Assembly: GCA_964594365.1 (NCBI GenBank)
Contig: CAZQMB010000004.1
Span: forward strand, 1 to 64,000
Origin: CAIUSP01 sp964594365
Lineage (GTDB): Bacteria; Actinomycetota; Thermoleophilia; Solirubrobacterales; 70-9
Length of the DNA stretch: 64,000 bases
Reading direction: 5' to 3'
In this document: positions 60,075 to 64,000 of the stretch, in pieces
How positions within the stretch are numbered: position 1 is the stretch's first letter
How the letters are laid out: each line of letters starts with the position of its first letter
The notes under the pieces: generated by a model
What the model was told of the DNA's origin: nothing
The model's input: only the letters and a program-made list of their open reading frames with translations
Databases searched by the model: none
Program-made: the position numbers and the translations under genes

Positions 60075-61187
60075 GTGATTGCCTCGTTGGAGGCCAGGGG
60101 TTACCGCAACCTGGTCGGGGAGTTGTCGCTCCCCATAGATCCCAACTTGACCGTGTTCCATGGGCCGAATGGCGCGGGTAAGACCAATCTGCTGGATGCG
60201 CTCCATTTCGGACTCACAGGAGCCTCGATGCGTTCCGGCACGATCAAGAATTCGATCGGCTTCGACGCGGAGAGCGCGCGGGTAGAGGTCGAGTTCTCGG
60301 ATCGGACCGGCACGATGCACAAGACACTCGCCTCTCTGGATCGCTCAGGTCAGCGGCGGAACCTCTTGGACGGGGCAGCTCCGACCGCATCTGTACCTCT
60401 GCCGAGGGTCGCCCTCTTCCATCCGGATCATCTCCAGACCATCAAGGGCCCTCCAGCTCACCGACGGGCATTGGCAGATCAGGTGGCCGGGTCCCTGTCC
60501 CCCTCGCAGGCAGATCTCCGGGCACGGTATGGAAGGACCCTTGCTCAACGCAACGCGCAGCTGAGAAGGGTGAGGGCAGGAGAGATCGCGGTTGCCGAAC
60601 TCGAAGTGTGGGACAGCCGTCTGGCCGCAGATGCGCAGCCTCTGGTCGCTTCACGTCGAGCAGCGATCGATAGCCTTGCTCCGCATTTCCGCGAGGCCGC
60701 TACCACTCTCGGACTGATCGAGCCAGACCTTTCCTACAAGACCCGGGCTGGAGGGGATGAAGAGTCGATCCGCTTGCGTCTGGCCGAACTGCGCGCCGAG
60801 GACCCAGGACGTGCTTATGTCATGTATGGCCCCCATCTCGATGATCTGCATGTAGAGGCGGAGGGAAGGGCCCTCAAGCAATTCGGGTCTCAGGGTCAGC
60901 AACGCGCTGCGGTCCTCGCGTTACTGCTCGGTGAGCGCGCAGCGTTGGCCGGAGCCGGCAGGGAGGCTCCGCTCCTGCTGTTGGATGACGTGATGAGCGA
61001 GCTGGATCCCCGTCGCCGCGAGTTGCTGATCGGGGCCGCTGTGTCCGGCGGCCAGGTCGTGGTGACCGCCACAGATCTTTCTCAGGTTCCCTCGGAAGGG
61101 CTGGCGCCGAGCAGTACCTCGTATCGGGTCGAGGCTGGCCGCGTGGACAGCGGGTCCGATTCCCCCTCGGTGGCGGAGGCCGCCTGA
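60075..61187 (+). CDS. recF: DNA replication and repair protein RecF
   Basis: RecF, an SMC-like ATPase, helps load RecA at gaps. The 370-residue protein has the start LEARGYRNLVGELSLPID, Walker A FHGPNGAGKTNLLDAL near residue 29, YGPHLDDLHVE, the signature FGSQGQQRAAVLALLLGE and Walker B LLLLDDVMSELD. GTG 60075 starts eight bases after dnaN. Confidence 0.96.
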   Translation: MIASLEARGYRNLVGELSLPIDPNLTVFHGPNGAGKTNLLDALHFGLTGASMRSGTIKNSIGFDAESARVEVEFSDRTGTMHKTLASLDRSGQRRNLLDGAAPTASVPLPRVALFHPDHLQTIKGPPAHRRALADQVAGSLSPSQADLRARYGRTLAQRNAQLRRVRAGEIAVAELEVWDSRLAADAQPLVASRRAAIDSLAPHFREAATTLGLIEPDLSYKTRAGGDEESIRLRLAELRAEDPGRAYVMYGPHLDDLHVEAEGRALKQFGSQGQQRAAVLALLLGERAALAGAGREAPLLLLDDVMSELDPRRRELLIGAAVSGGQVVVTATDLSQVPSEGLAPSSTSYRVEAGRVDSGSDSPSVAEAA

Positions 61188-61190
61188 ATC

Positions 61191-61502
61191 GTGGCCCCGC
61201 GCAAGCAGCCGGAGAGAATAGGTGTGCCCCTCGACCGCCTTACCGCCTCCCTCGCTCCCTCCACCCCTCTCGGGTCCGTTCAAACTGTCTGGCGCAACGC
61301 GGTGGGTGACCGGATCGCTGACCGTTGTAATCCCGTGAAAGCTCAGGAGGGCGTCCTCACCGTGGTTTGTGAGAGCTCGGCCTGGTCCCAGCAACTCACG
61401 ATGATGCAGGTCGACCTGTTGGAAAGGCTGAGAGCGGAGATCGGTGATCCCGCCCATGCACCAACCGAACTTCGATTCGTCGTGACGGACGATCAGGCGT
61501 GA
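61191..61502 (+). CDS. DciA-like protein (DUF721)
   Basis: The 103-residue basic protein has the DUF721 KH-like core: VWRNAVGDRIADRCNPVKA, EGVLTVVCESSAWSQQLTMM and LLERLRAEIG. Proteins of this family (DciA) load or assist the replicative helicase in bacteria without DnaC/DnaI. It sits in the conserved recF-dciA-gyrB order. A DnaC-like ATPase gene at 26102 makes this genome unusual. GTG 61191 follows recF by three bases. Confidence 0.9.
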   Translation: MAPRKQPERIGVPLDRLTASLAPSTPLGSVQTVWRNAVGDRIADRCNPVKAQEGVLTVVCESSAWSQQLTMMQVDLLERLRAEIGDPAHAPTELRFVVTDDQA

Positions 61503-61689
61503 CGCGTCCACGTAGCGGTATACGTTTCATTCGTAATTTGCAGGGAATTCGACTCTATATGGCGAGGTTCCACCAGATGCGACTGGTAGAGTCGTCCTCA
61601 AGTTGATCGGTCGCTACCCGTGTATGCCCGTGCTCATGGCGCCGGGCGCCCAGGCCGCGGCCTCCCACCATCCGATCGAGAGGGGCTGA
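61503..61689 (+). promoter_or_regulatory. gyrB upstream region
   Basis: The 187 bases between the DciA-like gene and gyrB hold a relatively AT-rich stretch (61515-61563) with TTGCAG and TATATG elements spaced twelve bases apart, too close for a standard promoter, and a GCGCCGGGCGC imperfect palindrome near 61639. AGAGGGG before the GTG acts as ribosome-binding site. I see no gene here. Confidence 0.35.

Positions 61690-64000
<2,311 letters not shown>

Overview
The window is a high-GC bacterial chromosome segment with dense, mostly overlapping genes. It carries the canonical replication-origin neighbourhood: rpmH-rnpA-yidD-yidC-jag-rsmG-parA-parB diverges from dnaA-dnaN-recF-dciA-gyrB. The codon use, the MtrA-like two-component system, the bifunctional-type dCTP deaminase, the menaquinone and bc-complex genes and the trehalose genes suggest a deep-branching actinobacterium, probably of the Thermoleophilia/Solirubrobacterales type. 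That placement is inference, because there is no 16S rRNA gene in the window.

Region by region. 1-6.5 kb: tRNA-Arg, a membrane GT2 glycosyltransferase, and a minus-strand operon (HAD hydrolase broken by a 100-N assembly gap, CPBP protease, NodIJ-type ABC exporter, L,D-transpeptidase, pyrE). 6.5-21 kb: MscS channel, class A PBP, a GT87 protein, thiL, a membrane protein with an inactive-looking M28 peptidase domain, a response regulator/histidine kinase/HtrA set, an inositol-phosphatase-like enzyme, and a TreT/GT20 trehalose pair. 21-28.2 kb: rpsF-ssb-rpsR-rplI, a DUF2252 gene, dnaB, a DnaC-like loader and purA. 28.2-34.4 kb: accessory envelope and secreted genes (trypsin-like protease, nucleotide-sugar dehydrogenase, SDR, an unrecognised Cys-repeat protein, a lipase, a PI-PLC-like protein) and tRNA-Lys.

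34.4-45.0 kb is the most coherent block: an all-minus run hemB-ahbAB-hemL-(prenyl-synthase-like)-Rieske-cytochrome b-cytochrome b/c fusion-menG-polyprenyl synthase-dcd-tatA-tatC-TPR. It joins heme supply, quinone synthesis, the quinol:cytochrome c reductase and the Tat export route its Rieske subunit needs. The ahbAB gene encodes both siroheme decarboxylase subunits as one polypeptide. 45-50.6 kb: a YmdB phosphoesterase, a four-gene membrane/phosphodiesterase operon, a bifunctional-nuclease-family protein and tRNA-Ile. 50.7-52.7 kb: agmatine-to-putrescine genes. 52.7-64 kb: the origin region, with gyrB running off the end.

No insertion sequence, prophage or CRISPR array was seen. No gene-free stretch exceeds 300 bases. 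The longest are 57224-57510 (before dnaA) and 24425-24678 (before dnaB); both hold structure described below. Points worth following: the AhbA-AhbB fusion inside a respiratory operon; coexistence of two kinds of replicative helicase loader (DnaC-like and DciA); a secreted triple Cys-repeat protein; a catalytically empty prenyl-synthase relative; an inactive-looking M28 membrane protein; a structured leader before dnaB; and likely CTG start codons.
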